64,000 nt of DNA from Nicotiana tabacum. Its lineage: Eukaryota; Streptophyta; Magnoliopsida; Solanales; Solanaceae. This document shows positions 43,103-54,366 of the stretch, piece after piece. A program made the position numbers and the translations under genes. The stretch is from positions 51,700,730 through 51,764,729 of the forward strand of contig NC_134103.1 in the NCBI RefSeq assembly GCF_000715075.1, given 5' to 3'. The notes under the pieces were generated by a model, which saw nothing but the letters and a program-made list of their open reading frames with translations, had not been told where the DNA came from and did no database searches. The first letter of the stretch is position 1. Each line of letters begins with the position of its first letter.

Positions 43103-45692
43103 CTACACAAAAAATAAAAAGTAAAAAATCCTAAGGTTTCTAATTTTCTCTGGGGTAGCTTCTTCTCCATCGAGGTCCCCCCCGCTCTCGGTCCCACTCT
43201 TGCTCTCGGTGTCATCATCATCGGAGGAGGAGGCCAGTGCTCCAGCATCGGCTTTATACTCTCTAGCCTTTATTATCTCATCGGTAAGATCGAAACCTCG
43301 AGCGTAGATCTCCTCGAGGGTTTCTCTCCGAGATTGGCATTTGGCAAGTTCAGCAATCCAATATGCTCGAGTTTGAGCAGTCTCGGCTGCCTCTCTCACT
43401 TGGACTTGAGCGGCTTCAGCATCAGCCCGGTATACGGCCACGATCGCATCTACCTCGGCTTTAGCCTTTTCGGCTTCAGATTTGGCCTTTGCAAGTTTGG
43501 AAGCCAACCGAGCTTCAAGCTCCCCTATTTTCTTTTCTTGAGCTGAGCTCTTCTCCTTCATGCCTCGAAGCTGACTTTCGGCCGATGACAATTGGGATAA
43601 AGCAGTCTCTTTTTCTGCAGCAAAGTGGTCCATACCTTATTACCACCCCAAGGTCTCCGCCTTCATCTTATTGACCTCCTCGCGGAACTGCTCGATCCTT
43701 TTGACCTTTTGATGCAGCTGTGAGATTGAAATGTTAGCCACCGTTCCCGAATCGATCCCATGAGCTTTTAAGATTTTCATTACCTGCTCGATCAGGTCGG
43801 TCTGATCTTGGTGAGCCTTGTCCAACTCGGCTTGGAGGTCCTTGGTCTCCTCTTCTTTTTGCCCACATAGAAGTCTAAGGGAATTTCTCTCCTCCGTGAG
43901 CCCTCAGAGGTCAGCCTCATACTGACTCAGCTCAGCTCGAGACCGAGAAAATGCTTCCCGATGAAGCGTTGAGGCCTACGGAGAAAGAAGAAAAGAAGTT
44001 AGACAGGAAGAGAAAAACTAACATAAGGGTAATACCAACAAGGGGAGTTAAGGCTTATGCGATTCAGAGCTTGCTGCGCTTCATTGAAAAGGCTCGATGC
44101 CTCGCTCGAGTCCTTTCTTGAGACCTCCAAGTCGCTCAGGCCGGTAGCATCTTCGACCCCAGTAAAGTAATTTCCCTTCTGTGGGCTCCTTCGATGGAGA
44201 GGGTCTTCAATGCCCGAGCCTCTTGAATAATCTCCTCGAAAAATGAGGGGAACAGCGGGGAGCCTCCAATTTCTATTGCCCCAAGTGGATCACTTGGGGC
44301 GTTCTCTCTATCTAGAGGTGCCTCGAGACTAGCCCCTACAGCCGTACCCACCGTTGGCTCATTATGGTGGGAGGTATCTTCAATCCTCGATGACTCGGGG
44401 ACTTCTCCCAAATATCTTCCCGAGACCCCCTCATCTCGATACGGAGTCTCTACAATCTTCACCGATTCAGTGGCTTTTGGGGCCCCGGTGCTCATTCCCA
44501 CTCGCGCCACCAGCCCGGAGTCATCTTCTTCCTCTTCTTCATCTTCATCCCTTAGACACTGAACAAAGTCTTCGGTCAGGAGGATGATGTTCTTCCTCAG
44601 CTTACGAGCCTTCTTCTTCTTAGGTTTTGGATCCTCGGAGGTAGAGATCTTTTTCCTCTTTTTGTCCTTCGCCGGTTTCGATGCTGGGATCGAAGACTCC
44701 TCCTCACCAGATAAGGGCCTCATGACAACATCTTTGCTAAGGCCTGTATGAAAAGAAACTAAGTAAGAAACGCTTTACTAAAATCATCAAAGACGTGGAA
44801 AAGGGGCTTACCATGAGTTTTGGCCTCTCATCGGCCCTTTGATAAATCGCGCCATGAGCGCTCGACATACGTAGAGGTCGAGACCAGGTCTCGAACCCAG
44901 CTTTTGAGGTTAGGAATTGCATCGGGCATCTAAGCGATCGCTACATCACGGAAAAGGATATCAATGAGAAGAAGCAAAGGAGCAAAACAATAAATAGGAG
45001 CTAATAGTGGGATTGTACTTACGCTTCGTATTCCATTTCTCGGGAAATGACATCTTCTCGGCCGGGATTAGGTCAGAAGTCCTCACTCGAATGAAATAAC
45101 CCATCCAGCCTCAGTCCTTGTCCTCGTCTATGATCGAGAACAACACTTTGGTAGCCCGGCGTTGGAGTTTTATTAACCCGCCTCGATAGAGGCGGGGGCT
45201 GTACAATCTGATGAGGTGGTCGAGGGTGAAAGGTATCCCCTCAACTTTGCTCACGAAGAATCAGAGCAGAATAACAATTCGCCAAAAGGAAGGATGGACT
45301 TGGCCTAGGGTTATTTGGTATTGACGGAAAAAATCAACAACAACGAGGCCGAGGGGGCCCAACGTGAAAGGGTAAGTGTAAACACTTAGAAACCCTTCCA
45401 CATGGGTGGTGATGTCCTATTCGGGGATCGGGATCACAATCTCTTTGCCCTCCCAGTTGCAGTTTTTCTTTACCTGCTTAAGGTATCCCTCGGTTATCGA
45501 GCATATATACCTCGACATTGGTTCGAATTGACCAGGAATCGATGAGGCTTTATCAGTTTTAAAGTCGGAAGTGAGAATGCACCCCCCGGGAACACACTCC
45601 TCAGGGCGCGGCTCTACCGGTGTTTTGTCGCCAACCGGCTGCGATGAAGAAGTGTTTTCCTTTTGAGGAACAATTTTTGACATTTTCGCCAT
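43103..45692 (-). pseudogene. Antisense gene of the Tat element, four exons, 'gypsy-type transposon' domain and coiled coil
   Basis: ATG at 45692 (MAKMSKIVPQKEN). Exon 1 (45692-45023) holds EECVPGGCILTSDF and SFWRIVILL, the pattern of the Pfam 'putative gypsy type transposon' domain, with in-frame stops at 45417, 45261 and 45111. Intron 1 is 45022-44941 (GTAAGT to GTAG, 82 nt). Exon 2 is 44940-44812 (IPNLKSWVRDLVS), with two stops. Intron 2 is 44811-44744 (GTAAGC to ACAG, 68 nt). Exon 3 (44743 to about 44059) has a basic nuclear-signal-like KKRKK/PKKKKARK stretch and an acidic tract. Intron 3 is about 44058-43976, its donor now AT. Exon 4 (43975-43103) is an alanine-rich coiled coil with an acidic end. 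The frame is kept across introns 1-3 despite stops and one shift in exon 3. Antisense ORFs are known in Tat elements; the function is unknown. Confidence 0.8.
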
Positions 45693-45854
45693 TTGAATTT
45701 GAAGTTAAAAATAGATGGAGATGATAAGATTTGGTGTTCTAAGAAGAGGTTAGCAGTAAAAATCATAGATTTGCAGATGAAGAACTTAGAAGATGTAAAA
45801 AGCTTTGGAGATTGGAAATTTGAAAGTAAAAGTTTGAAATGGTGAAAAGAGGAG

Positions 45855-45864
45855 CTATTTATAG
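45855..45864 (-). promoter_or_regulatory. TATA box for the antisense gene
   Basis: The minus strand reads CTATAAATAG, a near-perfect plant TATA box, about 163 nt upstream of the antisense ATG. Transcription would start near 45830 and give a leader of about 140 nt. The site lies between the antisense gene and the 3' LTR, so the gene appears to have its own promoter rather than borrowing the LTR. Confidence 0.65.
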
Positions 45865-46046
45865 ATTTTACAACGACGGTTCAAAATTGGCGATGGCTGA
45901 CCATCAACTGACGCACATTTAATGCCTTGGAAACTGTACAGATGGGACATTTCGGTCACTTCCATTGCTTACATCACGAGGATGATGTCATGACAGGTCG
46001 AGGTAGAAAAATCAAAGGCTCAATTTGTTTCTTGTCATTACACTCC

Positions 46047-46061
46047 AAAAAAACGAGGGGA
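46047..46061 (+). other. Polypurine tract
   Basis: A purine-rich run, AAAAAAACGAGGGGA, ends 5 nt before the 3' LTR and is the primer for second-strand DNA synthesis. Confidence 0.8.
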
Positions 46062-46066
46062 CTATC

Positions 46067-46747
46067 TGTATATGGTTAAAACCGGGCCCACCCAATTTTA
46101 TTATTTGATCGAGACCGGGAGATTGCATCGAAGGATGGCCTCATAATGGAACAGACTAAATCACGTTTACTAGGTATCAAGTTCATAACCGAGGTACCTA
46201 TCGAGATCGAGGCTAGTAGCGATCGAAGCCAAACGAGACAGACATCGAGCAAGATCGAAGATAGCACAATAACAAAAAGGCAATATATCTGTGACTGGTC
46301 GAGGATCACGCCATAAACCTCGGTGACTAGTCGAGGATCATGGCATAAATCTCGGAACGGATCAAATCAAAAATGGTTAATTAGCTAATCATGGGATTTC
46401 CTTCTGTAATTAGAATTATACCATAAGTAGAACTCCTCTACTATATAAAGGGGAATGTTAACCATTTGTAAGACACATTATTCTCGCATAAAAAAGCCAA
46501 TATAACTCTCTCTCTTTAGCTTATACTCTCTTGTCCATCAGCTTGCTTTATTCTTAACTGTTTTGGTATCATTCAATTCGAGGTCCTCCTAGCTCGAGGG
46601 TGGAATTCCGTTTCAACACTAGTTCGCTTTACTTTATAGTTCATTTCTATCATTAATCTTCATATTTATTTATTGGCATTAAGTGAAATCACATATCCTT
46701 AGAACCTCATTATAAGTTTAATTGTTATCCAATTTTAAGGGTAAGCA
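46067..46747 (+). repeat. 3' LTR of Tat element, with TATA box
   Basis: TGTATATGG to GGGTAAGCA, 681 bp. It retains TATATAAAG at 46442-46450, the core promoter that is missing from the 5' LTR. Apart from that 25-bp difference it aligns to the 5' LTR with no other length change that I could find. Confidence 0.93.
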
Positions 46748-47688
46748 TACACTAACACACAATTTAATAGAAATAGCATCTCTGGTCGGAATAGTGAAGA
46801 AGTCGTCGGAATTTTAATTTTTCGATCATAGTCGAAGAAGTAAGGCAACCGTTAATGTACAGAGATGATGTTGCTACCACGACGATAAATGCCGGAACAA
46901 CAGTCCAAATAGCGCACATGAATTCCATCGGAACGAGTTTTTCTTGTTCGAATACCGGCCAGATCTACCACTCGGCGAAGCTTCCATCCATGTTCTGGCC
47001 TAAATTCGGTAAATTCTTGGCCTGTAATATAAAAATTAACTGAAAAAATATAGAGTGAAAAATGAAGGATGTCCGGCATTTGCTTCATGGTGAGTCTGCC
47101 AGCACGAGATGGGAGAGGAGAGGCAGACAGCCACCAGCCAGCCTACTCGCCGGTGGCGGCGATAGAAAACAAGGGTCTGCCGGTGTGAGCAAAAAAGAGA
47201 AAGAGAGGGTGAGACATAGAGAGAATGGAGAGCAAAGGGAGATAGGGGGGATGCTTCTCTCTCAAATTGAGGGAGATGACAGAAAAAGTAAGAAAAAAAT
47301 GTAAGTTAGGGTTTTAGTTTTGACCCCTAAAAAATCGGATTCCCTCCTAAAACTTAACCTCCCCAAAATTATTTGTAATGCAGAATGACCCCTTCTATTA
47401 CCTATTGGATATTAGGATTAACCCCCATGTCCCCCCCCCCAAAAGTTCTATTTAATCTACTAGTCATTAACAAATGGGTAAATAACCCTTATTAACCAAA
47501 AAACAAAATATTATTAACCAAAAGATAAAAGTCCCAACTAATCACATCAAAAAAGTCAATGAGGCACCTATAATTGATTAGTTTTAGGTTCACGTTTAAA
47601 AAATAGATTCTAGTGGCTTCCATGTAATTAATAGACTGTGTTATAAATTAAAAAAAATTATTTAACTAGAACTTATGGTTTGTATTAT
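46748..47688. other. Unclassified region with possible gene-fragment on the minus strand
   Basis: This is the right flank of the Tat element. On the minus strand, about 47300-47100 is pyrimidine-rich (CTCTCTATGTCTCACCC type) like a plant 5' leader. It is followed by GC-rich CCGCCACCGGCG and a 78-codon frame at 47088-46852 containing EFRPEHGWKLRRVVDLAG. The protein is not one I recognise. A C run at about 47431-47441 and AT-rich filler occupy the rest. It may be a fragment of a host gene or of an unknown element. Confidence 0.35.
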
Positions 47689-50600
47689 TGTAACAACCCG
47701 AAGAGTCATTTCAAGCTCTAGCATGTCGTTCAGCAGTTTGAGAGATTAGGTAGCGTCACTATATGTATTTTGACTTGCACGTGTAGTCGATTTTGATTTT
47801 CGAGAAGTTCAGAGTTGATTTGGAAGAATAATTTTCAATTCGGAAGCTTTAAGTTAGAAGAGTTGACCAAGATTTGAATTTTGAGTAAAAGACTTCGAAA
47901 TCAGGATTTGAAGGTTCTTATAGGTTCGTAAGGTGATTTCGGACTAGGACGTATGTTCGGGTTGAGTATCGGGTGGTCCGGGAGCGATTTGGCGCTTATT
48001 ATCGGATGTTTGCATTTTGAAAGTTTTTAAATATTCTAAGCTGACTTGGAGTGGACTTTGATGTTGTCGAACTCTGGGTGGTATTCCAGGACCTTGGATA
48101 GGTTCATTTGCTTAATTGGGACTTGTGTGTGAAGTTTTGTCGTGATCCAGAATGTTTAAGAGTGATTTAGATGCTTAAGTTGCATACTAGTCAAGTTTTT
48201 GAAAATGAGTTGACCACAATCAAATAGTTGACTTAAGGAGCTCGAATTCATGATTTAAAAACTTCAACAAGTTTGTATGATAATTTTGGACTTGTCCGCA
48301 TGTTTTGGTTAGATTCCGATGAGTTTTGGATGGGTTTCGATTGTGTCGCGCTCTTATTTGATGTTTCAACGTCATTTCTTTTGGCATAAAGGATACCATA
48401 TTGAGAAAATAACCTTTGATTTGTGATCCAATTGATCTATTAGATCTGTATCGTAATTACGGAACCATATAAACAAGAATCGTCAAATTTCGAGGTTGCA
48501 TGAGAAAGTTACGCCCATTTCTGTGTCGGGAAAGATTGCTGGTTTCTGGTGTGAACTTTTGTTCTTTGCAAACGAGAGGGAGGTCCATCAAATGAGAAGA
48601 AGGAACTTTCAGTTCACTGTCAATGCGAAAAATTGCTCTTTGTGAATGCGATGGTGTCCCGCGAAGGCGATGAACAAAAATTACATGGCCAGTGTTTTAA
48701 ATTGGCAAACCGAGCATTTTAGTATTTTGAGCATATCTTGACTTCTAGAGCTCCGTTTGAGATGCTTTTCACGGTGTTGTTCTCGTCTCAACAAGGGGTT
48801 AAATATCTAACCTTTATTTTGATATCTTCCCATATTATTTTCGTTTGTCATTATTTTTATCCGTGTTGGATCGTAGAAATTGGGATATTGAGCCCCAAAA
48901 TTGAGAAATGGTAATCCTTGATTTGAGGGTCAATTCACGGATGAAATTGGATGATTTTCTTGATATTGACTATATAAGTTATGGAAAGTATTTATTTTTG
49001 ATAATTTTCAAAATCCGAACGCGTCGGCCCGGGGTTGGCTTTGTTGACTTTTCATACAGAGTTGGGAGTTTGTTTCTAATATTTAAATTACAAGTCTTTG
49101 AGCACATTTGATTGGTTTATACATTCTTTGACTAGTTTCAGATTGTTTAGCATTGATTTGAGGTATTAGAGATGCGTTAGAGCCGGTTATCGGATTTCTG
49201 AACGAGGTAAGTCTTTTGTCTAACCTTGTTAGAGAGAATTTACCCTGTGGTGCTATATTTGTTATGTGCTGCGTGTTATGGGAGCTACGCATGTATGAGG
49301 TGACGAGTGTCCGTGCGTATGCTTGCAACGACCCGATCGGTTATTTTTCTTTCTAGATTCTCATTCCCCTATTTAAGACTTCCCGTATGTGCTTTTACTA
49401 TTTTATGACATGAGGGGACAATTAGTTTGGTTTTGAAAGGGTTCCGGTTGAATTTGGAGCACTTAGTTCCATAATAATGGCCTAAGGTGGTCAAGTTGAC
49501 TTGAGTCAACACTTTGAGTAAACAATCTCAGAACCAGGATTTTAAGGTTCCAATAGGTTCGTATGAAGATTTTTGGCTTGGCATGTGTTCGGATCGAGTT
49601 TCGGGTGATCCGGAAGCATTTCAGCGCTTATTGTCAAAAGTTAGTGTCTTGAAGGTTTTAGAGTTTCCTAAGTTTGGTTTGAAGTAGACTTTGGTGTTAT
49701 CGATGTCTGTTTAGGATTTCGAGCCTTAAAATAGGTTCGTATTGTGATTTGTGACTTCTGTGTCTAAGTTTGATTAATTTAGATTTTGAGGTGCGATTCT
49801 TGGTTTTGATGTTGTTTCATGTGTTTCGAGACTTTGAGCAGGCCTGGATTATGTTTTTGAACTTGTTAGGGCATTTGGACGGGGTCCCGAGTTGCTCGAG
49901 TGTGTTTCGGACCACCCGGAGCTAAGTCAAATTGGCAGATTTGCTGGTGCTGGTTTCCTTCTTCGGGAATGTGGAAGGGTTCTCACATTCACGATGAAGG
50001 ATTTGGTCTGGGGGAAATTTTGGTCTTCGCCTTCGCGAAGGTGGGGATGCGTTCGTGAAGGGTAGGGGCTGTGAAACTTTGCGTTCGCGAAGCGTAGGAT
50101 GCGATCGTGAAGAAAGAGTTGAGACTGGGGGATGACATGCTGGTAGCCTTCACGTTCGCGAAGGGTATGCCAGGATAGCCTTTGCGATCGTGAGGCCCCT
50201 GCCATGTTCGTGTAGGGGGAAATCTTGGCATTGGCAGCTTTTCCTTCGCTATCGTGAGGGTACTTCCGCAATCGCGAAGAAGGGTCGCTGGGCAGAATCA
50301 CATTTTAAAGTCGGGACTTAGGCTCTTTTTCTTCATTTCTCACTTCTCTTGGCCAAATTGGAGCTTCTTGGAGGGGGGGGTTTCATCTAGCATTTTAAGT
50401 TAAGTGATTTCTATCCAATGTGAGTTTAATACATAGATTCTGGGTAGATTTAACTATAGAAATTGTGGAAATTATGGGATTATGTTGAAAAATCTAGGAT
50501 TTAGTAAAAATAGGATTTGACCACGAAATTTATCATGGAATTTGGTATAAATTATATATTTGAGTTCGTAAGGTCATGGGTAACATTTATCTACGAAAAT

Positions 50601-53287
50601 TTCTAGAACCCGGGCACGTAGGCCCAGGGGTGACTTTTAGGAACTTTTCAAATTGGGTTGGGAAATTACTCTTGTAGATGAATTATGAACTTTTGAGTAT
50701 ATATAGATTAGTTTTTACGACTTTTGACTAGTTTCGGGTTGCTCGGCGTTATTTTCAGGCTATTAGTGTGGTTTGAGGGCCGAGAAGAGGACTTGGAAGC
50801 AAGGTATGTCTCTTAACTAATCTTGTAAGAGGGAATTATCCCCGTAGTTGCTTAAATTATTATTGGCTACTAGTTGTGCGTGCTACATACGCATGAGGTG
50901 ACGAGAGTCCGTACGTAGCTAAAATCATGTTTATGTCCGAGTAGACTTAGGACTTTATCATGCAATATTTGTACTACTTGAACTCAACTTGTTAATCTAA
51001 TTACTTGAATTTATAATTGAAATTTGATTAGGGATTATGTTAGGTCGAGCTTCATTACCTTGAGTTTTTGGTGAACACTTGATTGTTGGTGAAGATCATG
51101 CCTTCTTCATGTGCCCATTCTTGTGTTGTAATTATTTGACCCGTAGTTTGAAGAGTTTCTCTATTCCCTTGGATCGGGCCGAACGCCTCGGCAGTGCTAT
51201 GAAATAGCAATATGGATCTGGTCATACGACCACAACAGTATATTTGAGATGCATCCAGGGATCATGACGTAAAGCCTCGGCAATGTACACGATTATTAGA
51301 GATTAGGCCGTACGACCTCGGTATAATTCGTGCGTAATATCACTAGGAGTAAGATATACATGAAATTTCCTTCTTGATTTGAGATTTGATATTTACTTGA
51401 CGGTTCTTATCTATTTGAGATAGCACATGATATTAGGGGATTTTATATTGTCATTATGTTGAGGGATCATGTTACTTACAGTCTTTCTCATTCCATTATT
51501 ACTGTTGTACTTCATGCCTATTCATAATTCATGCACTTTATTTATTGACCACTAGTAAGTGTCAATGTCGACCCCTCGTCGCTACTTCTTCGAGGTTAGA
51601 CTAGATACTTACTAGATACGCGTTGATATGCTACACTTTTGCACTAATTATGCAGGTACTGAGGCAGGTACATCTGGTGGTCATTCGGGCATGCATACCC
51701 TTATCCGAAGACTTAATGGTGATCTTCTCTATGCTCCGATCTGCAACACCCGGAGTCTCCTTCCTATTATATTTTCATTTCTATCTATTTCAGTCTAAAT
51801 AGTAGCTATAGTGGTTTGTATATTTTACTAGATTGCTCGTGCACTTGTGACACCGGGTTTTGGAAAGTTTCTAGTAGATGATTATGGTTGTACCTGATAT
51901 TATCATCATTTTGTTTCACGCTTCATTAACACTTTATATCTTTATGGTTTTCTGCACTTAATTTCATTTATCTAGTGAAACCCACGATTTCTAAAGCATC
52001 AAAATGGATAATTAAGTTGATGGTTCACTATTGGGTTGCCTAACAGCGACGTTGGGCACTATCACGGCCTAATGCAGGAATTAGGTCGTGATAATGCTAG
52101 ATTCTTGATTATGTCCGGATAGACGTAGACTCACACCATGATTTAATTTTACTACTTGAGTTATTCTTGCCTTTTTAAATGCATGAATTTATACTTTAGC
52201 CTGAGACTAGTCTTGCATAAGGTATTGGACTTTGTTATTCCAGATACTTGACGCGCTACTTGACTAGCCGCAGAAATTATAATTTTGTGTTATGGATTTC
52301 TCCCGCGGTTTCTTGAATTCCATAACTCACACATATATTTGTGAGTTGGACCAGTGACCAGTCAAAGTCTCACTATTAGTAAGAGATCGTGCTGAATGCC
52401 TAAGCAGTATTATTATGGATCGGGCCGTACGACCTCGGTAGCGTACACTATTTTATGGATCGGACCGAATGACCTCGGTAGAATCGTGTGTTATATTCGA
52501 TCGAGAGTCAGCATACCTTTGAGCTTCCTGACTTATGGCTTGGAATTTTATTTGTTATTGATCATATACATGCCCCATTCGAGGTAGTATTCAGTATTTG
52601 AGGATTTTGTATCTACTCTTCTGTTGAGGATCGTGTTATGCACATCTATCTATTTTCATTGCTTTTACTGGCTATGCTTCATACATGTCTGCAATTATTG
52701 TACTTTTATTATTGGAACACTAGTAAGTGTCGATGTCGACCCCTCGTCACTGCTTCTTCGAGGTTAGGCTAGATACTTATTGGGTACGTGTTCATTTACG
52801 TACTCATACTAAGATTCTGTACTAATTACGCAGGTATTGAGACAGGTACATTTGGTGGTCATATTGGCGCGTAGGCTTGCTGAGAAGACTTTGTGGTGAG
52901 CTACTCTCTATGCTATAATCCGCAGCACACGGAGTCCCCTTTCTAATCATTTATTGTACTATGTCTATTTTCTATTCCAAACAGTTGGTGTAGTAGTATT
53001 GTACATTCTATTAGATGCCCATGCACTCGTGATACCATGTTTTAGGGATTTAGACTACTTTTATTGGGTGTATTCCTATTACTCTATTCGATATTGTATT
53101 TTGATCATATTCTAATCATGAAAATGATGTTAGTATTTTCTATAAAAATAGAGAAATTCCGCTTGATTATTTCACCATTGTGTTAAATGTGTTATGAACT
53201 ATCGAATTTCGTGTTGGTAAATTGTTGGCTTGCCTAACGGTAGCGTTGGGCGCCATCACGTCCTATGGTGGGATTGGGGTCATAATA
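47689..53287 (+). repeat. 5' LTR of the large non-coding element, split by a nested LTR
   Basis: It starts TGTAACAACCCG and ends GGGGTCATAATA, a decayed GTGACA end, just before the primer site. It has a weak motif cluster (about 48550-48680, with CGAAGGCGATG), a donor-like GAGGTAAGTC (49204-49213) and the hairpin 49284-49322. A doubled GGATCGGGCCGTACGACCTC phrase lies at 52413-52475. The nested LTR 49324-52093 splits it within the right arm of the hairpin. Confidence 0.8.
49324..52093 (+). repeat. Nested solo LTR, duplication ATGCT
   Basis: It starts TGCAACGACCCGATCGG and ends GGTCGTGATA, 2770 bp, flanked by ATGCT at 49319-49323 and 52094-52098. The motif cluster covers about 49960-50290 (TTCGCGAAG type). 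The donor-like AAGGTATGT is at 50801-50809 and the hairpin at 50882-50919. It belongs to a family closely related to its host LTR but distinct in sequence. No internal region remains. Confidence 0.88.
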
Positions 53288-53290
53288 ACT

Positions 53291-53302
53291 TGGTATCAGA
53301 GC
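53291..53302 (+). other. Primer-binding site, initiator tRNA-Met type
   Basis: TGGTATCAGAGC, 3 nt after the end of the split LTR. It shows that this LTR is the 5' one and sets the orientation of the large element. Confidence 0.9.
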
Positions 53303-54361
53303 ACTAGGTTCACTGAGGTCTCACGAGTCATGAGCAAGTTTAGTAGAGTCTTGTAGATTGGTACGGAGACACTTGTACTTATCTTCGAGAGGCTACAGGA
53401 CTGTTAGGAGAACTTCTCTTTCTTGATTCCCTGTCGAACGATTTGATTTTTGTTGAAGCTTATGTCTTCAGTTCCTTCCTACTTATTTGTACGCGATGTT
53501 GAGCATTTGATATCAGTTAGGAACGGATGAGCTATGGATATGCTACAGATGTGGTACAAGATGGTTTTCCCTGCGTATGCAGGCGGGCTACTATCGTCGC
53601 CTTGAGGAGGAGTGTTCAGTCGTTTCAGTCTAGTGTTGGTGTTGCCCATGGGTTCAGGACTATACACGGTGTATTGTGATGTTTCTTGCATTGTTATTGC
53701 ACAATGTTGGTGTGAATTTAGGGTATTTACATATGTGTTGTGGCAATGAATGCTTCAAGAGGAGGATTATTCGGTTCGTGACTAGAAGATCCAGTATTTA
53801 GTTCTAGCGCAGAAGAGGCAAAAAGGTTATGGATGTTCAGGCTTTGGTTGACGGAGTAGCGAGATTTGATATCTCCGAACTTGGTGGAATTCTTGTTTGT
53901 GTTGTGATGTCGTCATCCTTATTTGAGTTCACTAAAGCTCGTCAATATGGTGGTCTTTATTTGTTTGACTTTGGGGGCACAATGTTGCAAAGTGATACCT
54001 AAGAAACAGTTATGGAGATGACGGTGTGTTGCAACGTCGGGGTCGAATCGGGTGCCACAGAGATAGATCATGATTAAAGTTGACGACTTTCTATTTATTT
54101 GGGTGCCACAGAGATAGATCATGATTTGGGCGGCCTTATTGGTGGCGGATGATGAGAAATGACATGGTGGGATATGTCTCCCGGTGGTTGAATTGTTAGA
54201 CGACCATGTATGAGCAACAGAGATCGAGTAGTTTGCTTCAGGAGATGGCTAGACCTGAGTGGGATGGTAGCATATCGTATGGATTTTGTGGTAGGGTAGA
54301 TCCATGATTTGTAAAGGCTTAGTGTGATTTAGGTCATGTGTACAAATGACAAAGTCTGTGT
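53303..54361 (+). other. Leader and interior of the large element, part 1
   Basis: No coding frame above about 70 codons and no motif that I recognise. A 26-bp phrase, GGGTGCCACAGAGATAGATC plus 6 nt, occurs twice (about 54051 and 54101). Confidence 0.5.
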
Positions 54362-54366
54362 ACTTT

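Larger units (their letters stand above)
35496..46747 (+). mobile_element. Tat-lineage Ty3/gypsy retrotransposon, near full length, decayed
   Basis: It has both LTRs, a primer site, gag-pol in the order gag, protease, RT, RNase H, a second RNase H-like domain and integrase, a 1.2-kb non-coding stretch, an antisense gene, and a polypurine tract. The order, the second RNase H domain and the antisense ORF place it in the Tat lineage. LTR divergence is about 48 of 656 compared positions by hand count. The flanking pentamers TAAGC (35491-35495) and TACAC (46748-46752) match at only three positions, so the duplication has decayed or the ends are slightly misplaced. Every plus-strand gene carries stops or shifts. 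Confidence 0.93.
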
